From Duganella dendranthematis (GTDB lineage: Bacteria > Pseudomonadota > Gammaproteobacteria > Burkholderiales > Burkholderiaceae_D): a stretch of DNA of 64,000 bases. Within the stretch, counting starts at the first letter, position 1, and each line of letters begins with the position of its first letter. This document shows positions 25,220-34,509 of the stretch, in pieces. The stretch lies in NCBI RefSeq assembly GCF_012849375.1, contig NZ_CP051684.1:4836001-4900000 (forward strand), in the 5' to 3' direction. The notes beneath the pieces were generated by a model. The model saw nothing but the letters and a program-made list of their open reading frames with translations. It was not told the origin of the DNA and ran no database searches. The position numbers and the translations under genes were made by a program.

Positions 25220-25345
25220 ATTGGTGGTTCTCATAGGAGAAACGGCCTTTTTGCTGTCCGGTGACGTCCGCCGTCGTCGGCCCGATCAGCTTCGGTGTCG
25301 GGGCGGCGAACGCGCTGTTGGCGACACCGGCATGACTGCATTTCT

Positions 25346-26224
25346 TTAGCCCTCAGCGCCTCGCAGCGTCCGCAATATCTGCGCATGCATCGCAATGGCT
25401 GCGGGAGACTGTTCCGCTTGCTTGCTGCGGATGAGTGCAATCTCCATTTCAGGCAAAGCCGGCAATCCATGGCGGCTATCCAGTGCCTTCAGGTTGCCGG
25501 GAAGGCTGGAGTGGGTCAGTACCGCAACGGCCATGCCGCTGTGCGCGGCGGTCAACTGTCCGGCCACGCTGGGGCTGCTGTACACGATCCGGTATGCCCG
25601 CCGCTCCGCCGATATCGCCGCCAGCACCGCGGCGCGTGCCTGGCTGCCGAGTTCATGCACTGCGATCGGCAAGGGATTGCGTCGCCAGGCCTCATATCGG
25701 TCGTCGCCCACCCACACCAGTCGTTCGCGGCCCAGCAGAATGCCGCGGTCGGGCCGGTCACGGGTTACGACGGCAATGTCAATTTCGCCCCGCTCCACTT
25801 TGGGAATGAGCGCGGTGGACTGTTCGCAAACCAACGTGACCTCTACACCTGCGTAGCTGCCAGAAAAGATCCGCAGGACTGGCGTCAGATAAGGCATGGC
25901 GTAATCGTCCGGCACGCCAAGGCTGACGCGTCCTGTCACTTCATGGCCGCGCATCGCCGTCAACGCCTGCGTATGGATGTCGAGCATTTTGCGTGCATGG
26001 CCCAACAATTCCGTTCCCGCCGCAGTCAGCAGCATGTGGCGAGGGCCGCGCAGCAACAATGACTGTCCAACCGCCTCCTCGAGTTTTTTGATTTGCATAC
26101 TGACGGCCGATTGCGACCGGTTGACCTGACGTGCTGCGGCTGTCAGCGAGCCGGTATTGACGACCGCAACGAACGCGCGCAGCCAGTCGAGTTGAAGGTC
26201 GGAAGATTGCATATTCAGTGCCAT
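25346..26224 (-). CDS. LysR family transcriptional regulator
   Basis: About 292 residues. The N-terminal winged helix is LDWLRAFVAVVNTGSLTAAARQVNRSQSAVSMQIKKLEEAVG, followed by the effector domain starting GRVSLGVPDDYAMPYLTPVL. The motif GVPDDYA is frequent in a LysR subgroup next to small-molecule exporters. The ATG at 26224 is used; 26212 (MQSSDLQ) is equally possible and no clear Shine-Dalgarno decides. It is divergent from the DMT transporter gene at 26296 across about 70 bases, which makes that transporter its probable target. Confidence 0.86.
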   Translation of the reverse strand: MALNMQSSDLQLDWLRAFVAVVNTGSLTAAARQVNRSQSAVSMQIKKLEEAVGQSLLLRGPRHMLLTAAGTELLGHARKMLDIHTQALTAMRGHEVTGRVSLGVPDDYAMPYLTPVLRIFSGSYAGVEVTLVCEQSTALIPKVERGEIDIAVVTRDRPDRGILLGRERLVWVGDDRYEAWRRNPLPIAVHELGSQARAAVLAAISAERRAYRIVYSSPSVAGQLTAAHSGMAVAVLTHSSLPGNLKALDSRHGLPALPEMEIALIRSKQAEQSPAAIAMHAQILRTLRGAEG

Positions 26225-26295
26225 TTGAAAATCGAATGGATGCCCGTCGATAAATTCGCTTTTTGCGAGGCTATAAGCATTACATAATTCCGAGG

Positions 26296-27174
26296 ATGAC
26301 AGCAGACATTTCTCCATCGCAGGAACGACGCGCAACGGCGCACATGGTAACGGGCGGCCTGGTACTAGGGACGATCGGGGTCTTCATCCAGGAAGCAAAC
26401 GTTAGCCCGATGACGACCGTATTGTTCCGATGTTTTTTCGGCGCGCTGGCGCTGTTGGTATGGGGAGCATGCACGGGCCGACTTTGTGAACTCAGGTTGC
26501 GCGCAAAGGAGTTTGGGGTGGTGCTGATTGCCGGGATATTGATCGTATCGAATTGGGTGCTGTTTTTTGCCGCGGTGCCCCGCGTCTCCATTGCCGTGGC
26601 GACGGTGCTGTTTCATGTCCAACCATTTCTGGTGATGGGGGCCGGCGTCTGGCTGTACGGGGAAAAAATATCGCGCTCCCAAGCTGCATCAGCGGTCATC
26701 GCACTGACCGGCCTGGCGCTTGCCACCGGTTTGTTTGAGGGCGGCAGCACTGGCAACATGACGCGCGACTACCAGACCGGCGTTGTCTTCTGCATCATAG
26801 GCGCCGTGGCTTATGCCGGCATGGCGATTGCCGCTCGTTCAGCAACGACGATCAGCTCCTTCGCTCTGACGTGGTGGCAGTGTGCTATTGGCGTTGTCCT
26901 GACTGCATGGTGGCCGATGTGGCAAGGTTGGCCGCAAACGACGGCAACCTGGTTTTGGCTTTCCAGTTTGGGCAGCATCCAGACCGGTTTGGCCTACATG
27001 CTGCTCAATACCGGCATGACCGGCTTGCGAACTGGCCGTATCGCGGTGCTGCAATTCGTGTACCCACTGACTGCGATCCTGGTGGACCGCTTGGTGTACG
27101 GACATCATTTAAGCACCCTGCAAACCGGCGGCGTCTGGTTGCTGACTGCTGCTTTATGGGCATTACGGCGGTGA
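26296..27174 (+). CDS. EamA/DMT superfamily transporter
   Basis: About 292 residues with ten predicted transmembrane helices in two EamA repeats (residues about 15-150 and 160-290). It starts GGLVLGTIGVFIQEANVSPMTTVLFRC and contains the second-half pattern GLAYMLLNTGMTGLRTGRIAVLQFVYPLTAILVDRLVYG, typical of drug/metabolite exporters. The ATG at 26296 directly follows GAGG, so spacing is tight; an alternative ATG is at 26344. Function is likely export of a metabolite under control of the divergent LysR regulator. Confidence 0.87.
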   Translation: MTADISPSQERRATAHMVTGGLVLGTIGVFIQEANVSPMTTVLFRCFFGALALLVWGACTGRLCELRLRAKEFGVVLIAGILIVSNWVLFFAAVPRVSIAVATVLFHVQPFLVMGAGVWLYGEKISRSQAASAVIALTGLALATGLFEGGSTGNMTRDYQTGVVFCIIGAVAYAGMAIAARSATTISSFALTWWQCAIGVVLTAWWPMWQGWPQTTATWFWLSSLGSIQTGLAYMLLNTGMTGLRTGRIAVLQFVYPLTAILVDRLVYGHHLSTLQTGGVWLLTAALWALRR

Positions 27175-27234
27175 AGAGATATCGCTGGCATTTTCTTCGG
27201 GCGGATCGTCAGGCGTGACAGGCCTCAGGTAGCG

Positions 27235-28002
27235 TCACAGGGGCTGCCCCAGGCTGCGCTCCAGCGCCGCGCGGTAGGTACGGCTGATTTTGCGGCGCGC
27301 GCCATCGTTCATCCATATCGCGAATTCGCCATGTGACAGGGCTTCAAGACGCATGATGCTGTCGATATTGACAATCAGGGAGCGATGCACTCGAACGAAG
27401 CGTGCAGGGTCCAGCTGGCTTGCCAGGTCGGACAGTGCAATCCGGTGGAGCAGTTCGGTGCGCTTGACATGCAGGATGACGTGCACGCCGGCGCTTTCAA
27501 TCCAGTCAATGTCCAGCACACGCACGAGCTGCGTCGCGCGCTGTGACCTGACGATCAAGCGTTCCAACCAGACGGGGGCGACCGACGCCTGTTGCGACGC
27601 CAGCATCCGAAAGATGTTTGCGCTAACCGCCCGCAGTTGCCGGTCCGCCATCGCCTGACGCGCCCGTGCCAGTGCAGCGTGGAAGCGTGCATCACTGTAG
27701 GGTTTGAGCAGATAGTCGAGTGCGTTCGCTTGAAAAGCGCTGACCGCATGCTGATCCCACGCTGTCACGAAAATCGTCAACGGCAGCTGCGCCGCACCCA
27801 CTGCCATGACCATGTCAATACCGGTCAATTCCGGCATCTGCACGTCCAGCAGCAACAAATCCGGCTTCCAGTCGATAACCATCTGCAGCGCCACTCGTCC
27901 GTCGCTTGCTTCGCGGACCTCGGTAACCCCGGCATCTTCACGCAGCAGGTTGTGCAAACGCCGGCGGGCCGGTGCTTCGTCGTCGGCAATCAGTATACGC
28001 AT
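27235..28002 (-). CDS. LytTR-type response regulator
   Basis: About 255 residues. The receiver domain at 1-120 has the acidic pair in ILIADDE, phosphoacceptor Asp in LLLLDVQMPELTG and a conserved Lys in LLKPYSD. The C-terminal LytTR DNA-binding domain spans about 145-250 (LERLIVRSQRATQLVRVLDIDWIES, FVRVHRSLIVNID). It overlaps the kinase gene, so the two are coupled and form a pair. Two ATG starts are possible (28014 and 28002); MRILIADDE is preferred. LytTR proteins bind direct repeats of short sites. Confidence 0.93.
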   Translation of the reverse strand: MRILIADDEAPARRRLHNLLREDAGVTEVREASDGRVALQMVIDWKPDLLLLDVQMPELTGIDMVMAVGAAQLPLTIFVTAWDQHAVSAFQANALDYLLKPYSDARFHAALARARQAMADRQLRAVSANIFRMLASQQASVAPVWLERLIVRSQRATQLVRVLDIDWIESAGVHVILHVKRTELLHRIALSDLASQLDPARFVRVHRSLIVNIDSIMRLEALSHGEFAIWMNDGARRKISRTYRAALERSLGQPL

Positions 28003-29108
28003 GGGTTCAAGCATGGGCTTAGTTGTTGTATCAGGCGTAACGGCAAGCGCGCGGTCGCGATGGCGCCACCGTCGGCATGGTTGGCCAGCGTCAGGCTGGT
28101 TGTACCGTCAGCGTGCAGTCCCTGGAGGCGTTCGCGTGTCAGCCGTAGACCAAGGCCATGGCCGCCGGGCGCCAGCGCCTCGGCGCCGAGACCGATACCA
28201 TCGTCGCGCACGGTGATCATCAGATCGCGCCCCAGCTGCCGGGCTGAAATCGTGATGCTGCCACTGGCTGCACGGCGTGAAATGCCGTGGCGGATGGCAT
28301 TTTCGACCAGCGGCTGCAGTAGCAGGCTGGGGACGGCTGCATGGCGCACATCGTCCTCCACGTGTACGGCGACGCGCAGCTTGTCGCCGAATCGGATGGC
28401 CTGGATCGACAAATACCGGTCGAGAAATCCCAGCTCGTCGGCGAGCGGAATTTCGTGGCGGCTGCGCGGATCGAGCGACACGCGCAGCAGGTCGCCAAGA
28501 TGCTCGATCATTTGCCGGGCCTCCGCCGGTTCATCCTGGATCTGCGCCGAAATTGTGTTCAGGGTGTTGAACAGGAAGTGCGGATCGAGCTGCAGACGCA
28601 GCGCATGCAAGCGTGCCTCTGAATAGCTGCGTTCGATGCGTTCCATGCGCAGTTCGGCCGCCGCCATGCGCCCGTGCGATTGATAGGCCCACCAGCCGCC
28701 GACAATCAGGCCATACACCAGCATCGACCACAAAATACCTTCGCCCGCGCTGCGGGTAAACAGGTCAATCCCGGCCAGGCGTGACCATGGGTCCAAGCCG
28801 AGTATCAGTGCCAGCGGCGCCGCCAGCAATGCGCGCACGTACACCTGGATCACGCAAAATACAACGCCGAGCATTAACTGCGAGGCCAGCCGGAGGGAGG
28901 CCTCGGCGCTGCTGAACCGCAGGCGCACATCCAGCGCAATGATCAGCGGGACCAGCAGTCCCCACGCCCACCAGTGCGTCAGCGCCTGAACCAGCGGTGC
29001 GCGCCAGTCCGGGCCGTTATTCAGCACCGGCAGCGCGAATACGACGCCGACGCAGGTCCAGAAGAGGGCGGTCGCCGGCAGGCGCCAGCCGGGATAGTTG
29101 TTCGACAT
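27990..29108 (-). CDS. Sensor histidine kinase, LytS/YehU type
   Basis: A 372-residue membrane kinase. Residues 10-150 hold about four transmembrane helices. The His_kinase domain begins ARLHALRLQLDPHFLFNTLNTISA, where the His of DPHFLFN is the phosphoacceptor, followed by the N box PLVENAIRHG, DDGIGL and GHGLGLRLTRERL. It lies upstream of, and overlaps, the LytTR regulator gene. The signal is unknown, and no extracellular sensor domain of any size is present. Confidence 0.92.
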   Translation of the reverse strand: MSNNYPGWRLPATALFWTCVGVVFALPVLNNGPDWRAPLVQALTHWWAWGLLVPLIIALDVRLRFSSAEASLRLASQLMLGVVFCVIQVYVRALLAAPLALILGLDPWSRLAGIDLFTRSAGEGILWSMLVYGLIVGGWWAYQSHGRMAAAELRMERIERSYSEARLHALRLQLDPHFLFNTLNTISAQIQDEPAEARQMIEHLGDLLRVSLDPRSRHEIPLADELGFLDRYLSIQAIRFGDKLRVAVHVEDDVRHAAVPSLLLQPLVENAIRHGISRRAASGSITISARQLGRDLMITVRDDGIGLGAEALAPGGHGLGLRLTRERLQGLHADGTTSLTLANHADGGAIATARLPLRLIQQLSPCLNPCVY

Positions 29109-29162
29109 GATGTGGAGCGACTTGACGAGATTGCGTAACGTACGTGCATTGTATGCCAGTGC

Positions 29163-29657
29163 TTATTTGGGCGCACCGTTCGAGGAATACGTAATGGCGG
29201 CGATGCGCCATCCGTCGCTGCCTTTGACGAGTTGCCATGCTTCGCTGCCATGATTCTGCGCTTTGCCATCGACCCAGAACACGAAATCAAAATACACCGC
29301 AGCAATCGTGCCATCGCTGTCGACATGCAGTTGCGTGTGAGTGGGATTAAAGTTTGACCGCGTGGTCGAAACCAGGTTGGCAAACGCGGCCACGGTGGCG
29401 TGCCGCACCTTGGCCGCATCGGGCGATTTTAAGCGCGCCGCCGCATAGGCCTCGTCGGACAACACGTTGAGCCACAGGCTGGCCTGCGGCAGAAACAAGT
29501 CGATCATGCGTGCACCATCGTGATTTACCACGGCTTCGTGGTAGGCATCCATTACGTGTTGGACGTCGACCGTGTCGGACGCCAGGTCTGCTGCGAAGAG
29601 GTTGGCGCTGAACATCAGCGCGATGACACCGCAGGTCATCTTTGAAATGTCGTACAC
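29163..29657 (-). CDS. Secreted SnoaL/NTF2-like protein
   Basis: A 164-residue protein with a signal peptide (residues about 7-23, MTCGVIALMFSANLFAA) and an NTF2-like cone fold: DVQHVMDAYHEAVVNHDGARMIDLFLPQASLWLN, then AAVYFDFVFWVDGKAQNHGSEAWQLVKGSDGWRIAAITYS. Such domains in the nuclear transport factor 2 family bind small ligands or act as hydrolases; the activity here is not predictable. The GTG at 29657 is preferred, with GGGAG about 9 bases upstream; ATG at 29639 is the alternative. It is read in the direction of the kinase pair, 54 bases upstream of it. Confidence 0.78.
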   Translation of the reverse strand: MYDISKMTCGVIALMFSANLFAADLASDTVDVQHVMDAYHEAVVNHDGARMIDLFLPQASLWLNVLSDEAYAAARLKSPDAAKVRHATVAAFANLVSTTRSNFNPTHTQLHVDSDGTIAAVYFDFVFWVDGKAQNHGSEAWQLVKGSDGWRIAAITYSSNGAPK

Positions 29658-30044
29658 GGATAGGTCTCCCTGATGGTCGCCACAGCCAGGGCGGGATGCG
29701 CTGGCCGCGCTGCGTGTAAGGACTATAGCAATCGCCGGGCAGACAGCCGTCCCGATGTTGCGAAACGGATTTTTCTGGCACTCAGCAGGATGATGTCGGC
29801 ACCAAGCGGCATGGAGGTTGTTGCAGTTCTCGTCGAAATAACTCGGCGCGCACGGCTTGTTGCGGACCGGATTATGGCCAGCTTTCACCGCTCCAAAGGC
29901 TTGTGTCTCATACGGATCCGCTGTGCTGTCGCTCCCTTGGTTGTCACGCTGTCATTGTTTTAACTCGTCCATCAGTGTCGAGGCATTGCAGGAGGAGCTC
30001 CCAGCTGTTTATACTGCCCACAGTAGGAATTCTCATCAGACTCC
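29658..30044. other. Intergenic region without a supported gene
   Basis: This 387-base gap lies between two divergent genes. I see no RNA gene or repeat. Base composition appears less GC-rich than the flanks. Short frames (for example 29857-30099 forward) lack ribosome sites and overlap the LysR start. It presumably carries the promoters of the SnoaL-like gene and of the LysR gene. Confidence 0.5.
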
Positions 30045-30899
30045 ATGCCGCCTTCACGTCACCTTGATCTCCAACTTGTTCGTGCCTTCGTCGCGGTAGC
30101 GCAATCCGGCAGCATGACTGTCGCTGCCAGGCGGCTGCACGTGACGCAAAGTGGCTTGAGCCATCAGATTAAGCGTCTGGAAGACGCGATCGGCTGTTGC
30201 CTGCTGGACCGCGATGCGCGCGGCTGCCGGCTAACTGCCGAGGGGGCGCTATTCATCGAGCGTGCTCATCAGTTATTGGCGCTCAACGACCTGATTTTCG
30301 ACGAGGTTGGCGCAGTGACTGCACCCGCGACGTTATGCATCGGTGTGCCGCACGACATGGCCGGCGCGCATTTCGCACCGATTCTGAAAGCCTATGCCCA
30401 GCGTCATCCGGTGGTCGATGTTCGTATTTTCACGGGGTCGTCAGTGGACTTGATGGAGTTGTTTGCTGCAGGAAGCCTCGATCTCACGCTGAGCCAAGTT
30501 CCAGACGCGCAGGCCGTCGGGGACCGGCTAGCGCTCGAACCGCTGGTCTGGGTGGCCGGACCAGGGGATTGCGTGATGCAGCGTCCGTTGCCGCTCTGCT
30601 TTGTGACGGTCACCTGCACGTTCCGTAAGACCGTATTTCCGCTTCTGAGCCAGGCCGGTATTGAGTGGCGAATGGTGTTTGAAAACGCGTCTGTTGAAAC
30701 GACGCTGTCAACTGTGCAAAGCGGCCTCGCCGTGACACCCTGGCTGCGCTCGTTGGTGCCGGACGGCCTCAGTGAGGTTGCGGCCGACGCGAACTTGCCT
30801 CAGCTGCCGGACTTCGCGATAGAGCTGAATATAAAGCAGCGGCCAAGCAAGGCAGCGCTCGCCATGGCAACGGTGATTCGCGAACATTACAGGGCATGA
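30045..30899 (+). CDS. LysR family transcriptional regulator
   Basis: A 284-residue LysR-type regulator. Winged helix: LVRAFVAVAQSGSMTVAARRLHVTQSGLSHQIKRLEDAIG at residues 10-49. The effector domain begins ATLCIGVPHDMAGAHFAPIL. It is rich in cysteine for the family (about six in the effector half). The next gene, a cupin read in the same direction 88 bases on, may be in the same unit or be its target. Effector unknown. Confidence 0.87.
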   Translation: MPPSRHLDLQLVRAFVAVAQSGSMTVAARRLHVTQSGLSHQIKRLEDAIGCCLLDRDARGCRLTAEGALFIERAHQLLALNDLIFDEVGAVTAPATLCIGVPHDMAGAHFAPILKAYAQRHPVVDVRIFTGSSVDLMELFAAGSLDLTLSQVPDAQAVGDRLALEPLVWVAGPGDCVMQRPLPLCFVTVTCTFRKTVFPLLSQAGIEWRMVFENASVETTLSTVQSGLAVTPWLRSLVPDGLSEVAADANLPQLPDFAIELNIKQRPSKAALAMATVIREHYRA

Positions 30900-30986
30900 A
30901 GAATCGTAATGGCGCCATGACAAACATTTGATAGGCCGCGATCCTTGTTTCCGGTACCTTGATGTCTTCAATCAAGGAGCTTCAAA

Positions 30987-31355
30987 ATGACGAGTATCGA
31001 TCCAATTAATATCGAACAGGCCTTGGCCAGCGTGTCCAGTTACTGGACGCCGAAGGTGGTCGGCCGCGTGAACGACCAGTATGTGAAGGTCGCCAAGCTC
31101 AAGGGCGAACTGGTCTGGCATGCGCATCAGCACGAGGATGAAATGTTCTTGGTGGTCTATGGAACGTTGAAGATCCAGCTGGAGGACCGGGAGGTCGTAC
31201 TCAAACCTGGCAGCTTCTATACGGTGCCCAAGAATGTCCGGCATAACCCGGTCGCCGAAGAGGAGTGCGGCATTGTTCTCATTGAGACCGTGACCACGTT
31301 GCATACGGGCGACGAACTGGTCGCGGGAACGGTCGCCATCGAAAAACAACTGTAG
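30987..31355 (+). CDS. Single-domain cupin protein
   Basis: A 122-residue cupin. The metal-binding cupin motif 1 is WHAHQHEDEMFLVVYGTLKIQL (His, His, Glu present) and motif 2 is PGSFYTVPKNVRHNPVAEE with its His. Such proteins bind a metal and small ligand; many are isomerases or dioxygenase relatives, but no activity can be assigned. An AAGGAGC Shine-Dalgarno precedes the ATG. It lies alone between a LysR gene and the sulfatase locus. Confidence 0.88.
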   Translation: MTSIDPINIEQALASVSSYWTPKVVGRVNDQYVKVAKLKGELVWHAHQHEDEMFLVVYGTLKIQLEDREVVLKPGSFYTVPKNVRHNPVAEEECGIVLIETVTTLHTGDELVAGTVAIEKQL

Positions 31356-31541
31356 CCGACCCGACGGCGCAGCGAACCGCTGGCTTCACTTCCGGTTTCG
31401 CTGCAGATTTTTCCGACCGCAGACAAGAAGAGAATTCAAGCAGTGATATATCCGTTGCGCGCATGAGGTAACGCGAAATGCTTCGTTTGTTATCTCCCGC
31501 CCAACAATTATTCTTTGCACATTTCGACTGCAAGGAAATCC

Positions 31542-33485
31542 ATGACACTCGCTCCACGCATACAGCGCGCCGTGCAACACGGCATGCTGGGCCTCTCCAT
31601 CACCAGCGCGCTGATCCTGGCTGGCTGCGGTGATTCCGCTGCACCGCCGGAGATCGCCGCGGCGCCAGCCCCCGTCGTCAAGAAAAAGCCCAACATCCTG
31701 TACATCATGGCTGACGACCTCGGCTACTCGGACATCGGCGCCTTCGGCGGCGAGATCGAGACGCCGAATCTGGACGCGCTGGTCAAACAGGGCCGCTTGC
31801 TGACCAATCACCACACGGGCACCGTGTGCGCCATTACGCGCGCCATGCTGGTCTCAGGCACCGATCACCATCTGGTCGGCGAAGGCAATATGGGCGCGCC
31901 GAACGACGAGCGCAAAGGCTTGCCTGGCTACGAAGGCTTTCTGAACGAAAGCGCGCTGTCCTTCGCCCAGCTGCTGCGCGACGGCGGCTACCATACCTAC
32001 ATGGCCGGCAAGTGGCACCTGGGTTCCGCCATCGCCGGCGGAGCCGTCACCACCGCCGGCAAGACGCCTGACCAGTGGGGCTTCGAGCACAGCTACGCGC
32101 TGCTGGCCGGCGCCGCCAGCAATCACTATGCGCACGAAAAAGAAGGCTCCAGCAATTACACGGAGGATGGCAAATTCGTGCAACCGGGGCAGCCGGGCCA
32201 ACCAGGCGGCACGGGCGCGGAGCCGTTCTATTCCACCGATTTCTACACCAAGCGCCTGATTTCCTATATCGACCAGCATAAGGCCGACGGCAAGCCGTTC
32301 TTCGCCTACGCCGCCTACACTTCGCCGCACTGGCCGCTGCAAGTGTCGGAGCCGTGGCTGTCCAAGTACAAGGGCAAATACGATGCCGGCTACGACGCCG
32401 TGCGCAACGCCCGCATCGCCCGTCAAAAGCAGCTGGGCCTGGTGCCGGCCGACTTCAAACCGTACGAGGGGGCGCCGGAAACCCTGGCGGCCACGCCGGC
32501 CACATCGGGCTACGGCAAGGCTGGCGCCAAATACATCAACGCCAACAATGGCGTGGCGCAGGGCTACACGGAATACGGCGCAGGCAAGGTGAACAAGAAG
32601 TGGGGCAGCCTGACGGCGCTGGAGAAAAAGGCCCAGGCGCGCTACATGGAAATCTACGCCGGCATGGTCGATAACCTCGACCACAACATCGGCTTGCTGA
32701 TCCAGCACCTGAAGGACATCGGCGAATACGACAACACCTACGTCATGTTCCAGTCCGATAACGGCGCCGAAGGCTGGCCGATCGATAGCGGCGCCGATCC
32801 GAAAGCGACCGATGAAGCCAACGCCACCGAGCCGGTCTATTCCGCGCTGGGCACCGACAATGGCGCGCAAGCGGCCAAGCGGCTGCAATATGGCTTGCGC
32901 TGGGCCGAGGTCAGCGCCACGCCGTTTCGTCTGACCAAGGGCTACGCCGGTGAAGGCAGCGTCTCCACGCCGCTGATTGTCAAGCTGCCGGGACAGACCG
33001 CGCGCCTGCCCAACCTGAGCGCGCTGACGCACGTGACCGACAACACCGCCACGTTCCTGGCGCTGGCCGGCATCCCCTTGCCGAGCGAGGCCGCACCGAA
33101 GGCCGTCGACGCCGCCGGCGTGGACCACAATCTGGGCAAGGTGGTCTACAACGGCCGCAACGTCTATCCGGTCACTGGCAAGTCCTTGCTGCCGCTGCTG
33201 GAGGGCAGCGTGCAGGCGGTACGCAGCGATCCGCTCGGACACGAGTCCTACGGCCGCGCTTTCCTGATCAGCGGCGACGGCAAGTGGAAGGCCTTGTGGA
33301 ACGAGCCCCCTGTCGGCGCGCTCGACGGTCACTGGGAGCTGTATGATTTGACGCATGACCGCGGCGAGACCAGCGACGTGTCGGCGCAAAATCCGGCCGT
33401 CACCAGCGGCATGGTGCTGCAATGGCAGCAATTCATGACCCATGTTGGCGGCGTCGAACCGCTGAAGCCGCAAGGCTACTACTGA
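31542..33485 (+). CDS. Lipoprotein sulfatase (arylsulfatase family)
   Basis: A 647-residue sulfatase of the alkaline phosphatase fold. The signal peptide ends in lipobox LILAGC (Cys29), so the enzyme is lipid-anchored, probably in the outer membrane facing the periplasm. Metal ligands start in NILYIMADDLGYSD (Asp58, Asp59). The active-site cysteine converted to formylglycine is Cys96 in VCAITRAMLVSG; the usual CxPxR reads CAITR, with Ile in place of Pro. MAGKWHLG and the second metal site SDNGAE are present. A Shine-Dalgarno AAGGAAA precedes the ATG. It overlaps the FGE gene by one base. Substrate unknown. Confidence 0.9.
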   Translation: MTLAPRIQRAVQHGMLGLSITSALILAGCGDSAAPPEIAAAPAPVVKKKPNILYIMADDLGYSDIGAFGGEIETPNLDALVKQGRLLTNHHTGTVCAITRAMLVSGTDHHLVGEGNMGAPNDERKGLPGYEGFLNESALSFAQLLRDGGYHTYMAGKWHLGSAIAGGAVTTAGKTPDQWGFEHSYALLAGAASNHYAHEKEGSSNYTEDGKFVQPGQPGQPGGTGAEPFYSTDFYTKRLISYIDQHKADGKPFFAYAAYTSPHWPLQVSEPWLSKYKGKYDAGYDAVRNARIARQKQLGLVPADFKPYEGAPETLAATPATSGYGKAGAKYINANNGVAQGYTEYGAGKVNKKWGSLTALEKKAQARYMEIYAGMVDNLDHNIGLLIQHLKDIGEYDNTYVMFQSDNGAEGWPIDSGADPKATDEANATEPVYSALGTDNGAQAAKRLQYGLRWAEVSATPFRLTKGYAGEGSVSTPLIVKLPGQTARLPNLSALTHVTDNTATFLALAGIPLPSEAAPKAVDAAGVDHNLGKVVYNGRNVYPVTGKSLLPLLEGSVQAVRSDPLGHESYGRAFLISGDGKWKALWNEPPVGALDGHWELYDLTHDRGETSDVSAQNPAVTSGMVLQWQQFMTHVGGVEPLKPQGYY

Positions 33486-34498
33486 TGTCTCTGATACATC
33501 GTGGCCTGCGCCTGACGCTAGGCGCCGGCGTGGCGGTGCTGCTGGCGCTGCTGGGATGGCTGTTTCTGCTCAGCGTCAGCGCGGTGCTGACCGGTGCACC
33601 ACCGGCCCCGGCGTTGGGCAACGAGCAGTCCTGCGCCGCCTACAGCGGCTTGCCGGCTGGCTGGGGCAAGGATGCGCATGCCGGCATGGTGCGTGTCGCT
33701 GCCGGAAGTTTCGTCTTCGGCAGTGAGCGCGGCTACGCCGACGAGCGGCCGGCGCAGCCTGGCCAGGTCCGCGTCAAGAGTTTCTGGATCGATCGCACCG
33801 AAGTCACGCAAGCCCAGTTCGCCGCGTTCGTGGCTGCCACCGGTTATGTGACGGACGCCGAAAAGCAGGGCGCCGGCGTGGTATTCCATACGCCGACCGC
33901 CGAGGAGCTGACGCAGCGGCCCTACGCCTGGTGGTCGTTGCAGAAAGGTGCGCAATGGCGCGGCGCGCAGCCGGCCGGCGGCCATCTGCCGGTAACTCTG
34001 GTCACGCAGGCCGATGCACTGGCCTACGCCCGCTGGCTGGGGAGGGATCTCCCCACCGAAGCCGAATGGGAGTATGCGGGCAAGGCCGGCCGTAGCGACG
34101 ACCAGCTCGACACCGCGCCAACCGATGCGCAAGGCAAGCCAACCGCCAACTATTGGCAAGGCTCGTTTCCATTGCTGGACGCCGGCGCAGACGGCCATGC
34201 CGGCCTGGCGCCGGTCGGCTGTTACGCGGCCAACGGTTTTGGCTTGTATGACATGATCGGCAATGCCTGGGAGTGGACGTCCGATCGCTACACCGGACCG
34301 CGCCATCCGCATGCCAACGGCGACACTGCCGTCGCGGCCGGGGCGGCGCACGCGCCCGATGCCGCGACGGTGATCAAAGGCGGCTCGTTCCTGTGCGCGC
34401 CGGACTACTGCGTGCGCTATCGGGCTTCGGCGCGCGAGTCGCAGGAACGCAATCTGGCGGCGGCCCACATCGGTTTCCGGACGGTGCGACGGGAGTGA
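33485..34498 (+). CDS. Formylglycine-generating enzyme, membrane-anchored
   Basis: A 337-residue FGE/SUMF1-family protein. Residues 12-36 are a transmembrane anchor or uncleaved signal, so the catalytic domain (about 65-335) is periplasmic. The copper-binding cysteine pair of true FGEs is present as Cys304 and Cys309 in GGSFLCAPDYCVRYR. Other family marks are FWIDRTEVTQAQFAAFV, LPTEAEWEYA and NAWEWTSD. FGE oxidises the sulfatase cysteine to formylglycine. The gene is translationally coupled to the sulfatase at 31542 (TGATG), which is its obvious client. Confidence 0.92.
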   Translation: MSLIHRGLRLTLGAGVAVLLALLGWLFLLSVSAVLTGAPPAPALGNEQSCAAYSGLPAGWGKDAHAGMVRVAAGSFVFGSERGYADERPAQPGQVRVKSFWIDRTEVTQAQFAAFVAATGYVTDAEKQGAGVVFHTPTAEELTQRPYAWWSLQKGAQWRGAQPAGGHLPVTLVTQADALAYARWLGRDLPTEAEWEYAGKAGRSDDQLDTAPTDAQGKPTANYWQGSFPLLDAGADGHAGLAPVGCYAANGFGLYDMIGNAWEWTSDRYTGPRHPHANGDTAVAAGAAHAPDAATVIKGGSFLCAPDYCVRYRASARESQERNLAAAHIGFRTVRRE

Positions 34499-34509
34499 TG
34501 CGCGTGCAG

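Noticed and set aside
29857..30099. 80-codon forward frame in the gap before the LysR gene
   Set aside because: No Shine-Dalgarno, no recognisable features, and it overlaps the well-supported LysR start.
25346..31355. Genomic island between the tRNA genes and the sulfatase locus
   Set aside because: Composition seems somewhat lower in GC and a tRNA is adjacent, but there is no integrase, no direct repeat of the tRNA end at the far side and no mobile gene.
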